Positions 46,861 to 61,802 of a stretch of 64,000 nucleotides of DNA are shown piece by piece. Source of the DNA: Pempheris klunzingeri. Its lineage: Eukaryota; Chordata; Actinopteri; Acropomatiformes; Pempheridae. The stretch is taken from positions 13,007,915 to 13,071,914 of the forward strand of contig NC_092032.1 in assembly GCF_042242105.1 (NCBI RefSeq), written 5' to 3'. The notes under the pieces were generated by a model, which was not told the DNA's origin, did not search any database, and worked only from the letters and a program-made list of their open reading frames with translations. The position numbers and the translations under genes were made by a program. Position 1 is the stretch's first letter; each line of letters opens with the position of its first letter.

Positions 46861-49558
46861 AAGAGTCTCTTCATTATACTTCCCTCCCTTGGCGTTTTTT
46901 GATTTTTAAGAGCATTACTTTGATATTACATTCTCAAGAAAAGCTGTCAAGCTGGATAATTAATGGGCTTTTTCAGTTCACAGAATGAGTCTATGGATGA
47001 CACACATTATTGTGCTGTATTGGAGTTACTTTTTCACAGCTTGCCTAAATATTTAAAAGACAGCGCCAAGAACTGTCAAACACCAACATACCTTAGCCAT
47101 GATATACACCATTATATATTACCAGGTAGGCCATCGTCTCAGACCACGCACACAACAATAAAGAGGACTCGCTGACGTCACCTCAAAGGCCTTCAGAGTC
47201 AAGCACATGAAAGGGTCTCACTGTACCATTTTTTCACAAGCTTTACATCCATTAAGGACACTCATGTGGAGCCGGCTGAAACGCAGAGAAGCAAAGGCGT
47301 CAGCAGGCAGCTTGTTAACTGTGCGTAACCGGGCTGCGCTGATGTCACTGCAGAGGATGTGTACCACAGCTCATTGTCACAAAAAACACTGTTCCTGGAG
47401 AAAGGAGGCTCTGGACTGTTTGATAGGCGCGCAGTAGGCCAGTAGATCACTTCCAGTCACAGCTGGCTCTCTGTTGTACTTGTTTCCACTGATAAGGTTT
47501 GTGATTTTCCATAGTCTCCACAATGTGCCTAGTTTTATGTGGCTGTGCATGTTTTCTATGACTATGAGGAAAGATATAACTTATCTTCTGTCCATGTATT
47601 TTACAATTACTGTTTGCATAGCTTTAGCAAATGTGAATTTTTATAAACATGATTTCCGTTTCTTAAATGATTTGCTTTTGATTGTTCAGCTTTCTGATAT
47701 TTTAATGAAGTAAAATGAAGCATTTTGACTCCTTTCTGCTTGATCACCTGTTTCATGAAGCCTTTCCCATCTCTCAACTCTGCCCCATGGTGGACACATG
47801 AATTAACACCTGATTGAGAGTCCCTCTCTCATTTTTTTGGAATCCTTTCTCTTCAATAACTCTTGAAGTTGAGTATGAAATGGTAATACACCATCTCTGA
47901 GTGTCTTCTAAAGTTGTCATTTCTCCAGAAAATGAATTAAAATGGCTGCCTGGCATGTTTGGAAACAGTTGTGTTTCAGAGGTAAATTTAGTGTTTTCAT
48001 TGAGGCATTATTTTTTTATTACCACATACAAGACAGGACAAAGCACATTATGATTTAGCCCCATCAATTCCAGCCATGAACACTTGGTACAAGTAATCTT
48101 TTTTGTTCAGCTCGCTGGAGATCTACCAGTCTGACAATCAATTTAAAAAAACAAAACAAAAAAAACAAAGTGGATTAAAATGTTTATCCAAAATGAAGAC
48201 ATCTCAGCAGATTATTTATATATTTATGTGCTGCAAAGCAGACATTGAATGTGAGATGTGAATTGGATGGCTGCCATCTTGTGGTTTCTCATCTCAATTA
48301 CACAAAAACGGATCAATTCAATGAAAGGTCATTTCATGAAATGAAGTAATAGATTCGACCCTTCTTTAGCAGCAATGTAGCTCAAGATTGTTTTTGTCCC
48401 CCCGAAGATAAATTTGGTTCTTTCCTGCTTAATGTTTACTTACATTTCATTTTTGTTTGTTGGTTTGCACAGACATGAAAGGTCCCATGCCAGAGGTCAA
48501 TCTAATGTTTCAGCATCAATACACATAGCGTATAAACCGCCATGACGCCCTAAACATTTTCCTGAAGGCTTTTTTATATAGAGGTTATTAGTAGTTCACA
48601 CTGCCTCTTTTAGTTGTTCGTTGTTTCTGGCCTTTTCTTATGGATGGCAGTGAAACACAGGCTTGCAAAATCCCCCCCACCCCCCTCGCTCATGTTCCTC
48701 ACCTTGTGCTGAGCTTTCCCCAATACATTAAACTTCTGCCTACTTTCCTGCTTCATGAAATTTTTCCGCAACTGAGATTCCTGAAATTGCCACGACACTT
48801 AAATGACCTCCTCCTCACGCATTCAGTCTAAGGTGCTCGGCAATAAAATGGCAGCTAAATCACTGGAAGTGTGCGTAGTGATAACTATTAAGTTTGACCA
48901 CCCCACTGGAGATCAATTGATGTGTTGTAGCATGCAGTTAACGGCTGAATGTTTGCACGTCCCATGGTGAGAAGTTGGGGATGCTAACTCTGTGCCTGCA
49001 CACCAAGCACATCAACTCGCTAGCCTTGGGCAAAGGAAGCAAACATGCTGGAGTATTTCACTTTGTTTGCATCCCTAATGTCAGAACAAAACGGTAGCCC
49101 CGGCGGTAACACTCAACGCTTTACTTGTTTATTTATTTCTGTATTTTTGCCCCCTTCTAATCTCCTGTTCCCGAATTAATTACTCAATTAGCATAGTAAA
49201 TTAGCGAAACAATTATGATGCATGGAAAACTTCCAGCGCACACCATCACAGCCAGTCTGGATGCACTTAGTGAAGTGAGGAGGAGGAAAAAAAATAAAAA
49301 AGGGAAACGAGAAGCAGGCAGGGTGGCTCGGAAACTAAAGCCAGAGAATTTGAGAGTTTGTGGAGATATAAAACATTTTAACAAACAGCGCTGCCAAATG
49401 AAATGCGATACCCTCTCCTCAGTGTGAGATGCAATAAAAATAGCAGTGCAAATTTATTAGCAATGTATAAAAGTAGCAATGAATTAATTCTTTCTGCTTC
49501 TTAGAAGGTTGCATGGAGTGCACAAAGAATTAAATGCTTTCCTTTTTCTACCCCAATG

Positions 49559-49590
49559 TTCTCTCTCTCACACACACACACACACACATA
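49559..49590. repeat. CT / CA microsatellite
   Basis: Short CT run followed by about ten CA units. Confidence 0.85.
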
Positions 49591-51382
49591 TGTAGAGATG
49601 CCGGAGTTGTCATAAGGATGAAGCTAATGAAAAAATGTTGAAAAACTTTTTTATGATTTCCAAGTTATTGCTGAAAGCCTGCAGTTACTTGCATTCACAT
49701 GTACAGCAAGTGCACAGTGTATGTCTCCAGTACACCATGCAGCAGTTCTTGTGTAAAGTTCCCCATTTTAGCCTTTTTGGAATACACAGCAGTGGGAAAA
49801 TTGGCATCCATGTATCCCACAACTGGACGGCTGTGTAGCCACCCACTTTGTCTCTTCCAGCTGGCCTACAAGGAAACGGACGAATATCAAAACGCACTCT
49901 TCCTCCTGGCAGCTCGGACTGTGACAGCTCTCATGTCCCGTTACGCTGTAACACAAACTGGAACTCTGCTTTAGCCAAAGAGATTCAGCTCACAATTATC
50001 GGGACAGGTCAATCGGCTTGAACGGGTCAAGGGATCGGCCGCTGAATAGTTACCACTCTTAGGTCTCATGATGAGGGAGAGTCTGTCTAAAAGGGCATCT
50101 CCGTTGGTATAGGAGGCCATTTCCCAACCAGCACCTCCTGTATACTGAGAGAAAGTGTTTGTAGGATGCAAGCAGAGGACCCTCACTGTTGTACCACCTA
50201 CCTGTGAGAGAGCACTGGACCAGAACCAGCCTGCTGTGCAGGGCGTGGGAGGGACTGACCCTCCTGTGTGTGTCGTCCATCGGCTTCTTATCTCTGAATG
50301 CAGGAAGCTGGAACCCCTCACTACTCATCTGGTATGACAGGCTGACAGCTGTGATGGTCGAGGATTCTTGTCATGATTCTTGTGTAGGCAGTAAAAGCGG
50401 TTAGTGGTGTTTGAGTCCGTTGTGGGGACCAGTCTGCCGCATAATTTGTAATGTATGTTTTTCTGGTCCATGTCAGACTTTTCATACTCAAACCACGGCC
50501 ATGGAAAAGAAGTATAGAAGTAGTTATTAGGTAGGAGCTCCTTGGTTTGTCTTGGAGTCCTTCCCTTGTTCCGAGTGACCCCGCACTGTGCCACTCTCCT
50601 CCATGTTTGTTTTGCCTTTACCAATTTTCTGCCTACATCCATGCCATGCAGAAGAAAGAACACAACGAAATAAACGAACGCGTCTTTATAATCGCACAAT
50701 ACACATCGTCATAAGGCTCTTTGAAGGAACTTTTTTGTTCATGTTTCCATTGTTCCTCATCTTCATGTGTCGTTTGCTTTGGTCTGAGTTTAAGGCATCT
50801 GCTGTGTTGCAGCTCTCTGGTCTTTCCCTCTGACCTCTGACCAGGACACAAACGGCGGTCAACTACAGCCCACTTGGACTGCTCTCTTGGACACAGGAAG
50901 GGTAGAGCTGTACACAAAGACTAAACTTTAATTAGATTTAATTAAACAGAAGATCTGTGAGGTTTTAGCTCCGAAAAAAGTAAGTTTTCACTGTATGTGT
51001 GGTTTCAGGCAGGTGTGGAATGGTGGCATCACAAATTTCCACTGGCGTGCTCCCAGTGGCATAAGTTCCTTGTGAATATCACATACCTCATTACGCTCCA
51101 CTCAGTTTAGGTTGAATGTGTAATTAGTTTAATGAGTGTTGTCCACTGAGAGTACTGTGGAGGGACCCATCTCCTAAGCTAATGTATTTGCATGACAGTA
51201 TAAGAGGCGAGCAGATTGCACATCATAGTCTAACAGTAGGCTACTCTCCTACGTGCAATAAAAGATCAAAAAGTCACTATCGGTTGAAGTGAATGGACTA
51301 ACATTACGAACTCGACAGCTCTTTCCATTTTAATTGCATTAGATTGCTTGGCAAATATCTGCTTTAATTTGTCCAAGTTTGT

Positions 51383-51402
51383 CCCCCCCCCCCCCCCCCC
51401 CC
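51383..51402. repeat. 20-nt poly-C run
   Basis: Uninterrupted C-run on the plus strand; the length may be affected by sequencing error. Confidence 0.9.
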
Positions 51403-54400
51403 TTCTTTCATTTATCTCTTCCAAGGCCGACGCAATCTGTTCAGTCTTGTCATGTAAATAAAAGCTGCATCTTGAAAAGAGGAAATTAAATTCAAAGCAT
51501 CCCACTGGCTGCCTGGCAGCTACATCAAATGACTGAAACAAGAACCTCTGTTATACTTTCTTTGTTTGTTGTGTTTTGCTTAAGAGCTTAAAGCCACTCC
51601 AGGGATAAAAGACAGTTCAGGGGCGGAAGTGGAGGAAGATGAAGCAAATGATGTAGATGAAGCTCGCTGATTAACGCACCAAGTGTGCTACATTCTGCAC
51701 ATTTTGGCACTGTGTCCAGTATAATCAAATGTTGGTAAATGCTTTAATGCACTAATCTGATATGAGTGAGAGCAGGCAGGAGTAGGATATAAAGCACAGG
51801 ACTTGTTAGGACCTGTCTTCTTGTACCTACCTGATTGCAGTACCTGCGTACCTTTTCCATTCAGCCAGACAGCAGAGGTCCAAAACATTATGAGAAGTTG
51901 TGCATATTTTGGAACTAAAACTCAATTAAAAATGACTTCAAACAGTCTTATAGCTGGAAAGAGACTGTTTCCTGGCTGTTGCACTTTAATTCAAAACCCA
52001 TCTATATCGCTAAACTGCTCGAGATTGCAAATTCAGTGGTCCTCTCTCGCTCGTTCTCTCTCTGTCTCTTATTTTTTTTTTTTGGGGAGGAAAGTCAGCA
52101 GTTGGAACGTCACCAGTCTTCGCCTGTCAAGGCTGTCACAGCTGGACTCCGCTTGTGAGTTGATTAAAATAGGAGAGTCCATAGCTAATTAAAAAGCTCT
52201 TCCCTCTTAATGCGGAGTGTTAAATAAAGGAGCGGGTGAGGGGATATAAACAGCCTCCTGACAGATCGTTCATTTGCAGAAACTCCAGGCTCCCTGTTGG
52301 TTTGAGCGGAGCGTGTGAGAGGAGTGTTGATTTGGAGTGGAAATTCAGTGTCAAAGGTCACCTTTATGGAGAGTATGGCGCCATCCTTTAATTGAGTGTC
52401 CGTCCTGGGTATCTCCAGTGCATAAAAGTTTTTATTTTGTGATTTCATTCCAGGTTTAGGCATTATAATATCCTTTTTATGATATTGGTTCCCTACCCAC
52501 GGTGAAGATGGGGAAAAGAGGTAAAAAAGCAGCCTTCCTGTCTGCATTTCCTCTGCCGGCTCAAAGGGCAGGTAAAGTCTTCAGCCTGAGTTTTGTGTTT
52601 ATTTTACGTGTGACCCCCGCTGCTGCTGCTGTGCTGGTTGGAGCTACCCCTGGAGGTGGGGATGACGGGGTGAGCAGGGAGTGTTTTCCAGTTTAGAGTT
52701 ACAGTATTCTTGGACTGTGGTCTTAGTTCTCTACTGTAATTACTCCCTATTGTACGGTCAGACTTATCGTGAAGTGACACCCTTATGACAACCAGACTCC
52801 CTTGAAAAAACATAAGAATTAAAAAAAAAAAAAAAAAAGGTGCTTCACTTTTTTTTAAACATTCTTCTCGCTACATTTAGTGATGCTAGATTCTCCAAAT
52901 TTAGTGACATTTCATACCCAGGAATGCATGCTTAAACATAAATAGAAATATGCTGTATACTGTAGCATGTTTGAATTTCCATGCGCCTCTTTCCCTAGAA
53001 AAAGTGAATATGATCTATGGTTTAGTTGGTCATGAACTTTGTCATTTTCAACACCTGAGTGCCCCAAGTCACCCAAGAGGCTGAGGGGTAACTGGTGCAA
53101 TCTGAGCACTGAGATCATTATTCAGCGCACTGGTCATTTTTATCCATTTCCCACATGCAGTAGAGGTAGACCTCCAGTTCTGAATTGTTACACTAAGACA
53201 AAAAACACTACCCTTATTTTTGCTGAAATAGAAATGGAGACTGGCATGACTTTAAAAAGAGAACGGGCAATATTTTTTAGGTATGTTTTTCAGCTTATTG
53301 TGTCCTCCAGGCAGGATGGCCTGCAGGAGACATGCCACATTGCGCACACACTTGCTGTGTAGTGTTATGTGGCTGGCTTCCTGCCAGTGGCCTAAAAAAA
53401 ATAAACAATACACCATCTGAAAAATAGGTGAAACAAAACACGTGCATTACTCAGTGAGGATGGTAGCAGTAAAGAAAAAATTTCTGGTCATAAATCTCAC
53501 CCAGTCATTCCAGCCGCAAAGGTGGGCAAGAAAGGAAATATTGTTTTGAACGTAAGAAAAAGCGGACAACTTGACTTCAGCCTGAAGTTGCATAAATAAA
53601 GCTGGCCGTACAAAACGGCGGTCTTTAAGAGCTTTTGTGTGGCCGCAGAGTTTTATGATCCTAATTCTTTCGCATATATTGCCAACATAAATATGGCACT
53701 TCACCGTGGGATGTTCCACTGAGGGCCGTTAAGACCACAGGCTTGGCAGCAACAGGTTCGGATACACAACTTTTACTGCAGTCCCTATGAATTTTTCCTA
53801 TCGATGCCTTCTCTGCATGTTTGGGTGTGAGCATCAAAAAAAAAAATCTGGATTTCTGATGCTGATGGCAGATGATTTGGAGCTTAAACACATGGGAGAA
53901 TACATCTGAGTTTTGCATCAAAATAGAGAAATTAATAGTGCGTTATGATAGTGAATTGTTATAGTATATAGATATGTTTGGTGGGAGAGAAGAAAGCGGA
54001 CATTTCTCTTTAGTACACTATACTGTATAAAGACTGTCGCTGAGTGAACACCATAAACAGGAAATATTGTGTTTATGAAAGTATGAAAAAGCAAGACTTT
54101 TGCAAAGAAAGATTAACATTCTCCTCTATCCAAATTATTTAAGATCATAGGCTTCGAGAAAACAGAATATGAGAACCTCAAAGGCTATGATGCACAACAG
54201 GAAAAAAGCAGTTGACTATATCATCATAACCCTTTGGCAACAACACTGTGGTGGGTGATTCAGAAACATGTGCTGCCATTTTATCATGCCGAGGGCCAAG
54301 TTTTGGAGCCTTAAACACCCCGCCAAGGCTTGATAAATCTGGCTTGAAAAATCTCATTTGCAGAGAGTTAGGCATCTGCAACAATATTTATCTTCTTCCC

Positions 54401-54600
54401 TGTCCAAGGGTAATGGGTTAGGCAGGATGGATGAGGGCACAGTCCTCTTGCCTTCAGGTGCAGCGATCTCACAGAGGACCCGTAGACAGACTGCTTATGA
54501 CGAAGCAAAAGGAAACACATCAACTCCCTCAGTAAACATATCACCATGGTTGAACAATTGGCTATTAGCATAATTAGCCAGCCTGATCTTAGACTTTTTA

Positions 54601-54618
54601 TGTGTGTGTGTGTGTGTT
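54601..54618. repeat. TG microsatellite
   Basis: Eight TG units. Confidence 0.85.
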
Positions 54619-57600
54619 TGAGTGAGGAGTGGGGGAGCAGTGGGGTTGTTTTGCTGTTGTTCCACAGCAATTAAACCCATCTAATTTCAGGAAGAACAAA
54701 CATTCTTTGGTGGCTGGGGGAAAGCTTCGGGGCGCAGAAACTTCAGGAAAAATAAAGTCCTTGGTGGCACCAAGTCTTGTCTGATGATGTTTGCTAATTA
54801 TGCAGCCAAGCACTTCCTGGGAAAACACAAAAAAGTAATAGGCAAGGGTCTGCGCCTGAAGCTTATCAAGAAACAAGCAGGCAACTCTATCTGGATATGG
54901 CCTTTTGTATCTCGTATAGAAAAGAAGGGAGGAGGACGGAAAAATAAAAAGAGCCCGAAAACAGAAAATCTAAAGGTCAATTTCCAGTGAAGGACTCTGT
55001 CTCAGATGTAATTAACCTTTTGATTTAGGACACTCTGTCTCGTAAATAAGCTGGCAATTAGTTTATTTGGCTATCATGTGATAGTAATGACTCTCATTAG
55101 CATGATGTGACCTCCTCTAATCTGTTGCCTCCCAGACTCTTTCGCTGGATTTCTTGTCCTGCCTGGTGAACCGGCCTCTGATGACTGCTGATGCGTTCCC
55201 ACTGATAGACCACACAAGTCTAATGTAAAAGGGAGAGTTGCTGTGAAGTCAGCACTTCTGTCATCTTTTTATTTCTGCCGCACTCAATCTAATTTTCTCT
55301 CCATCAGCCTCTTCACTCTTTCTGGGATTTGCTCTTATCTGCAGAAAGGCGGAGGTCAGAACTCTGCATTTGGAGTGCTCTTTTATAGTAAATACTTGAC
55401 AGCCAACACATGCACGAGTGATCAACTGCTTAAAAGCCGCTTTCCAAATCAATTCGCAGAAACGAGTCATTTGTTTTTGTTCTCACAAAGCACGCGCTTG
55501 CAAGTTCAGATATCAGCTAGGCAGAGGCTACTCGGGTTCTGTAACTTCTTTTTCTTTCTGAAAAAAGTCAATTGGGAAACAAAGTTGCGCAGATAGCAAT
55601 CAAGAACAACAGAGCAAAGTGTCTTTTCACATTATCAGGTCTAAGTAAGAGTTAACGAGGCAGAGCGTACAGGAAAATGCAAGAACATGGACTCTTAGAC
55701 TGTAAGCCAGGAAGCCACGGGGTGGTAAGATGTGTGAAATGGTCTTCCCTGTGCAGCCTCGCTGAGCAAGGGCCACAGATGTAAAAATACGGCCTGTTTT
55801 TACAGCACACTGACTTTATTGGTGAGTTTTTGATGTAAATGGCGGCAGCAATCGCCTGACTTGGAACTTGCTGACTTTTCTCAAGGAAGAAAAGCTTTCA
55901 TACCGTTGTTCGCTTTGATTCTCTGCAAAACCATAACCCTGCGTGTGACTTGGTGTCTGTGATGCTAAATGATGTAAGCCTACCTATTAAACCCCCAATG
56001 ATTAATATGATTATACATGTTTTAAATTACCGAACAGACAATGGTGACACTGTGTATACGTTTGAAAACATGGCGCAAAGCATAAATGTGATATAAATGC
56101 CATACTCTGAAAACAAGAAACTCTACGCTTTGTGCGTGCAATACATCACTGAATGCTTTAGGGTGACAAGCTGCAATTAACCGTGCAGTGAGAAGACACT
56201 TATAAGCATTTCATATCTCATTAAATACATTTATTTATTTTACAAGAGAGGGCGTTTTTGTTTTCAAAGTTTATTTTTTTGAAACCAACTGATTTGCTTT
56301 TTGGTGTCAAAGTTGTGGAAGATTACTGAGCGGAAAATTCTAAAAGAAGACGAAACATGAATAAATGGGAAGTGTGTGTGTGTGTTCATGCTTGAAAGGG
56401 CAGATGAGGATGGGGGATTTACCTTTTTAGAGATACCTTTTTATTCCTTTGGGAAAGTGAAAGATCAGTATTAAAATCCTTCTTTTGGGAATCTAAAATT
56501 CACAGATTTCCTCCTGAGACAAACACTGGATGAAAAGATTCCCTACAGGCACTACCTTCTTTATTATGGCCCTTTCCTTTTCACTTTGTCTCTCCGTATC
56601 GCTGTGAGAGCCAATGTTATCTGTGAAATAGTTATTTAAACGGGGGGGGAAACAAAACAAAAGGCAGCTGCGGATGGATGAGGAGCAGAAGGCAGTGGCA
56701 TAAAATCTCCAGTAAATGTCAGTGCTACTAAACGGGCAGGATTGCGGCCCTAACCCCCCCCCCCCACTCCATCCAGCCCACAGCAACATTGAAATAACAA
56801 TGATCATAAAACCCGAGGAGGTTACCACTCTGCTGCAAGACTTGGATGATCAAATCGTAACTTCACTGACAAGTCCCAAATGAGAGATCGGTGGACAAAT
56901 GACTTGCCTGTGCTCGGTCAGTGTTACCTAGTGAGGAGATGGACAATTCTGACGCACTCTCCTGGTGCACATAATAAACAGCTAATACATACCTGCATAT
57001 ATTCTGCTAATTGTATTCCATTTGATTGCTGTTTTGATTCAGAGAAGATAATTTTTTTTGTTATCGCTGAGACACCCTCAGGCTGACTCACGCTGTCAAA
57101 GAGGCCCAATCACACTCGCACACTATAAAGAGATGATTTTACACAAGAATGACAATATGCGCTGTATGTATGCAAAGGATGCACAAACAAAGTCTGTCTC
57201 TAAGAAAGCATGAAACACTAACGCACAGCAAGAAAGATCACAATGTTCCACCTTATACCACTTGGCAAAAACAGTATTCAGGCTCTGTGATAATAGCACT
57301 AATAAAGAGCTAATCAGAAACAGTCTCCAAAGGAGAAAAAAAAGGTGTTTCTGCGTGTTACTTCAAAATACCCCGCTTTGCATGTGTGCATTGGCTCCAG
57401 CTCGGTGTCCAGATCATCATCCTCCAACATCAAAGACGTCCAGCTCCAGCTGAGATGTTTATCTGCTTCCAAGTGTTGAAGCCACCCAGCCAAAAAGAAC
57501 AATGGTGTGTTTTCACCACCTCAGCGTCCCATGCTCGTTCACTGTACTGCTCCAATAGTCAATATCCCAGAGTTCATAGCTAGTGCAGCCATTAAACATC

Positions 57601-60600
57601 TTTGCTCTGAGAGTGGTGCGTCCACTGCATTGCAGAAAAATTTAAAAGCCTCTCTTCCACAATCGCTTTGAGCAAAGAGAAAAGAAAACTTCCTCGTGTT
57701 TGAGTCCAACTATGTTTCCAGATGTGCCGGGGGTCAGGGGTTAAAGATAAAAGTACCAGGATGTGGCGTACCCCAACTAGCAACCGGTTTGCAGTGTGTG
57801 CATTCCTCACTGGAGGGGGGGCGATGAGCAGAGCGCCTTGTGTTTCTTCTTACCACCGCTCCCAGCGAGCGGCCTCATTTTGCGGTGGTGAATTATGATA
57901 CCACAACTTTCGTGCTTGCTACTTTGGCGGTGTTTACCAGTGGCACCAAGGCAGAATGTCAACCATGTTAAACATAGCGGGCAAAAACAAGTGGGGAAGT
58001 TGTTTTCGGTCCTAGCTGGAGTAGAGTTCTCAGACGTGCCTCTGACCTCCTCCACAGGGAGTCTGTAGAAGTGTTAAAATATTCTATATCTTTCTTTCCA
58101 GAGCAAATGAAATCATTTAGCACCACATCCTTGATTAGAAATGTAAAAGATGAACTGTAAGTGCAGTGTATAGCAGGCCAAGCGGAGAGCAGGGTTTGAC
58201 TGATGGCTCTGACTAAGGACCGGCCTTTCCACCCCCTGCCTGGTGCTGAGCAGCAATAGAGACATCACAAGTTATGCATAGGGGTCTATTACGTCGATTC
58301 AAGAATATCTCCCAGAAATTGGGCTAATTTCACAAAAAAACGCTAATACGATTATTTCAAGTGTGTCAGAGGCTTAATAAGTGTGGAAATTGGCCTGTCA
58401 TATAAGACCTGAGAGTGGTGGTAAATTGCGTGATTACAGTCGCAAAGCCTTGGCCTCCCTTATTGTTTCTTTACATATCGTAATCTGCTAAATGAAAATG
58501 GACTGGACAACTTCATTTGAATTCTAAAAAAAGTAGGTAACATTAATATGACAGAGACAACTTTATTGTGGTATTATGGTAATAATGAGCTTTAGAGGAT
58601 GTACAAAGATTACATGTCCCTTGAGATGGCTTCTTTTATTAGTAGGCTCCTGAGTGTTGGCTCCGAAAAAATTGTTTTATTGCCCCCCCAGCCTCTGGCA
58701 GACTGGTTCTGCAGAAGCACGATCACAGTGGCCCTGGCTATTGAAAGGGAGGGGGAAAAATACAAAATATGTTATAATGATGGTAAATGCAAAGAACAAT
58801 TGATTGCACAATTATAAACATTCCCTGTAAGATATATTTTTGCAATAGTTCAGAGGGTCTTGGAGGTGAAGCAGTGTGTACACAGCTATAGGTTGAGGCT
58901 GCTTTGGGGTGGCACGCTTGCTGAAGAGAGCCCGCAGGGCCACTAGATGGAGTCAGATCCTACAGAAGAGCTTTGGGACCTTGGTAGACACAAGACAACA
59001 ACAGCAGAAGTGAGGCACAGGACACGTAGCCCCTTCGTGTGCTCAGACCTTTGGAAGCGAGAATGCATAGTTTCCTGCACAGAGACCACAGCACAATCTG
59101 CCAGTGGCCTGCTCTTACTTAGTATCCTAGGAGCACGTGTGATTCATAAATAGACTGCACGCATAGATGCATATCATGGGAGCAGCTACTCTTTATTAAA
59201 ATGATGATAATCACCTCTAGTGCAACCTCTCATACCTCTCATACAGTGAGCTAATTATCTATGCTAGTGTTTGATTACCCATAAAGCTATATGTAAGGAG
59301 ACTCTGTGTGACTAGAAATAGACTTTTTTTTTTTTTTGGTACTTTAAATATTAGAAAAGAAACATCGACAACCTGTTTTTTTTTTTTTTCTTTGCTTTTT
59401 ACACCTGCATGCTCCCCTTTTTTAAGTGCTGCTCAAAAACACACTAACATCCTAACTTACAGGTTTAAACGCTACACAAGTTTGACAAAAGGTGCGAAAT
59501 TCACACCTTCTCAGAGTTTGTAATTTTACAGGATTTTCTGTGAGGTCAATCTCCATCACCATCATGATTTGGGCATTTTTTTCTTTCCTTTTTTTGGGAG
59601 GGACAGAGCAAAGGAGAAGAGTAAAAAGGAATCAAATGCATCGTGTAATGGGCTGACGGCACGCCTTACTGTGTGATATGATAATGCTGATACAGAAGCA
59701 TGTCCCATTCTCTAATGGAGAGAAAATTATATAGTTAGATACATCGATAAGGGGAAAGTGACATGCGATTCTCTTTTTTCTTTTTTTTTTTTTAATTCTC
59801 TGTCTCTGCTTTGAATCCAAGAGTAGCATTTCAGTGTTAATGGTGTATAAAAGCAGAAAAATTATTATAATTAGAGGGCATTACTGGTCCAGTTTTAGCA
59901 GATATAAACAGTGCAGTCCAGTCTGCTCCAAAAGAATATAAATATTTTTTAAAAAACAGTAGTAGTTTTGTATTGTAGATGTATTTGTAGATTTAGGGAC
60001 AAAACATATTTTAGCATCACTGCATTTATTTGAGTATCACATACATACGCATGTCACTGTTCAGTGTCTTGACACAATGTAATGTAAGATTGAAGGGAAA
60101 CAAATTTAAGTGCTAGTCCCACCGGAGTAAACGCGAACTCTGTCAACAGATGTTTAAGGCCGTGAAAAGGAAAAAAAAAAGAACACCCCACCATTTCTCT
60201 TGATCTCTCACGTGAATTGCACCATTTAGCATGTAGCAGTTGTGACAGGTAATTGAGTGCAGAATCCAGTGAGGAGGATCTGTGTCATAGTAAATAATGC
60301 ATTGTTTCAGAGCCTTTATGAATATTTATAGTTAGTTGATTGAGAGACATTAAACACATGCTTTTTATATACGTCTAAGTTTGTTTTTCTACCGGTTATA
60401 AGATAAATCCTATTAAAAAGAAGGTGTTTAGACGTGTTTCTGAGCACAAAAATAAAAGTTCAGCACCCCGTTTCTGTTAAGCTGGCGCTCCTGCTCGTCA
60501 CAAAGTCCACTTCAGCAGCTGATACGTGTTAAATGCTGCACTGAATTAACCATTGTTGTTGGATGATCTCATTTACGTCCTGCTTTGAGCTCAAACTTTT

Positions 60601-61802
60601 AATTCTCTTTATATACTGAAATATTAAAAGCCTAATATGTCATCTGTCACGACTGTCATTTATCATCTTAGCTGCGGCGTGTCCTGTGGGCCTGTAAAGA
60701 TTTCCCTCCAAATTGCTTTTTATTAAATTGCCAGCATTTGTTCCTGTTTATATGCCTGTCCTTGCATTTCATTTTGAACTTGGCTCCATTAGCAGCTGCC
60801 TATCTGCATCTTGAGGTTTTGCCCTTCCATGCCTTTATTCACCAGATGACCCAACATCCCCGTTTCTGTCAGGCTCAGACAGCTGAGCTGATTAAGAAGT
60901 TGCCTTTTGAGCACTAATTTATTCCATTCCACCATTTTGTTATATGGCCATTGTTTCATTTAAAGTTTACCCTGCATCTCCTTAGATGGAAGTCACGCTA
61001 ATTCTGATTTCCTTTTGGGAGAGCTATTTAGTTTTACAATGTATGATGGATCTGATTAGTCATTCAGGCCGGTCTCTGCTTTTATGCTTACATTAACTAA
61101 CACAAAGAGCCCCCCCACAGGTTAAAGTTTAAATGTGGATTAGCAGATAAAGCAACTCCTGATTAGGTTACTGCGGGGCTTAGAGGAGGGGGAAAAAAAT
61201 GGATTTTCCCTGCACATTATTTCACAAACATCTTCACTCTGCCTTCTTTCGCTCCCTCTCTTTTCTTCTCCGGCTTCATCCTCTCACACTCACTCCCAGC
61301 ATGGATATCTATTTTGGCGCAAAATCTTTGAACAATTATGCAAATGCATGTAAGGCAATGCACAATACAGTATGGAAATGGCTCGGAGAGAAAATGGACT
61401 CATTAAGGACAGATGGCATGAGTGCTAAAAGCCATTTGTTATGGATGCAGGAAGACATTTCAGACAATGTCAGAACCTGAGAGACATCAGATATGCTTTT
61501 CACACCAAGCACTATTTGTTGTGGTGGTGTAGTTCTTGATTATTCCAGCATGCTGATGATTATAAATGAGCTACTTCTAAAAGATGAGGCAGAGACTTCT
61601 CTTAATGTGTTATGACTGTGGCGTATAGATATGTATTTGTCGGAATATATATTTTCTTTTTTTTTTTTTGTTTAAGAGATGACAGACTTGTAACATCTCA
61701 TCATCTCCCCACATTTCCTTTTTTTTTACCGTTGTGTCAAACGATGGCATTGATCACTACAAGACCTTTTAACAGAATTATGTATGTTTGATCAAAGTAT
61801 AA

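Noticed and set aside
61199..61480. 93-codon plus-strand frame
   Set aside because: Overlaps a CNE-like block and has no recognised domain; likely chance.
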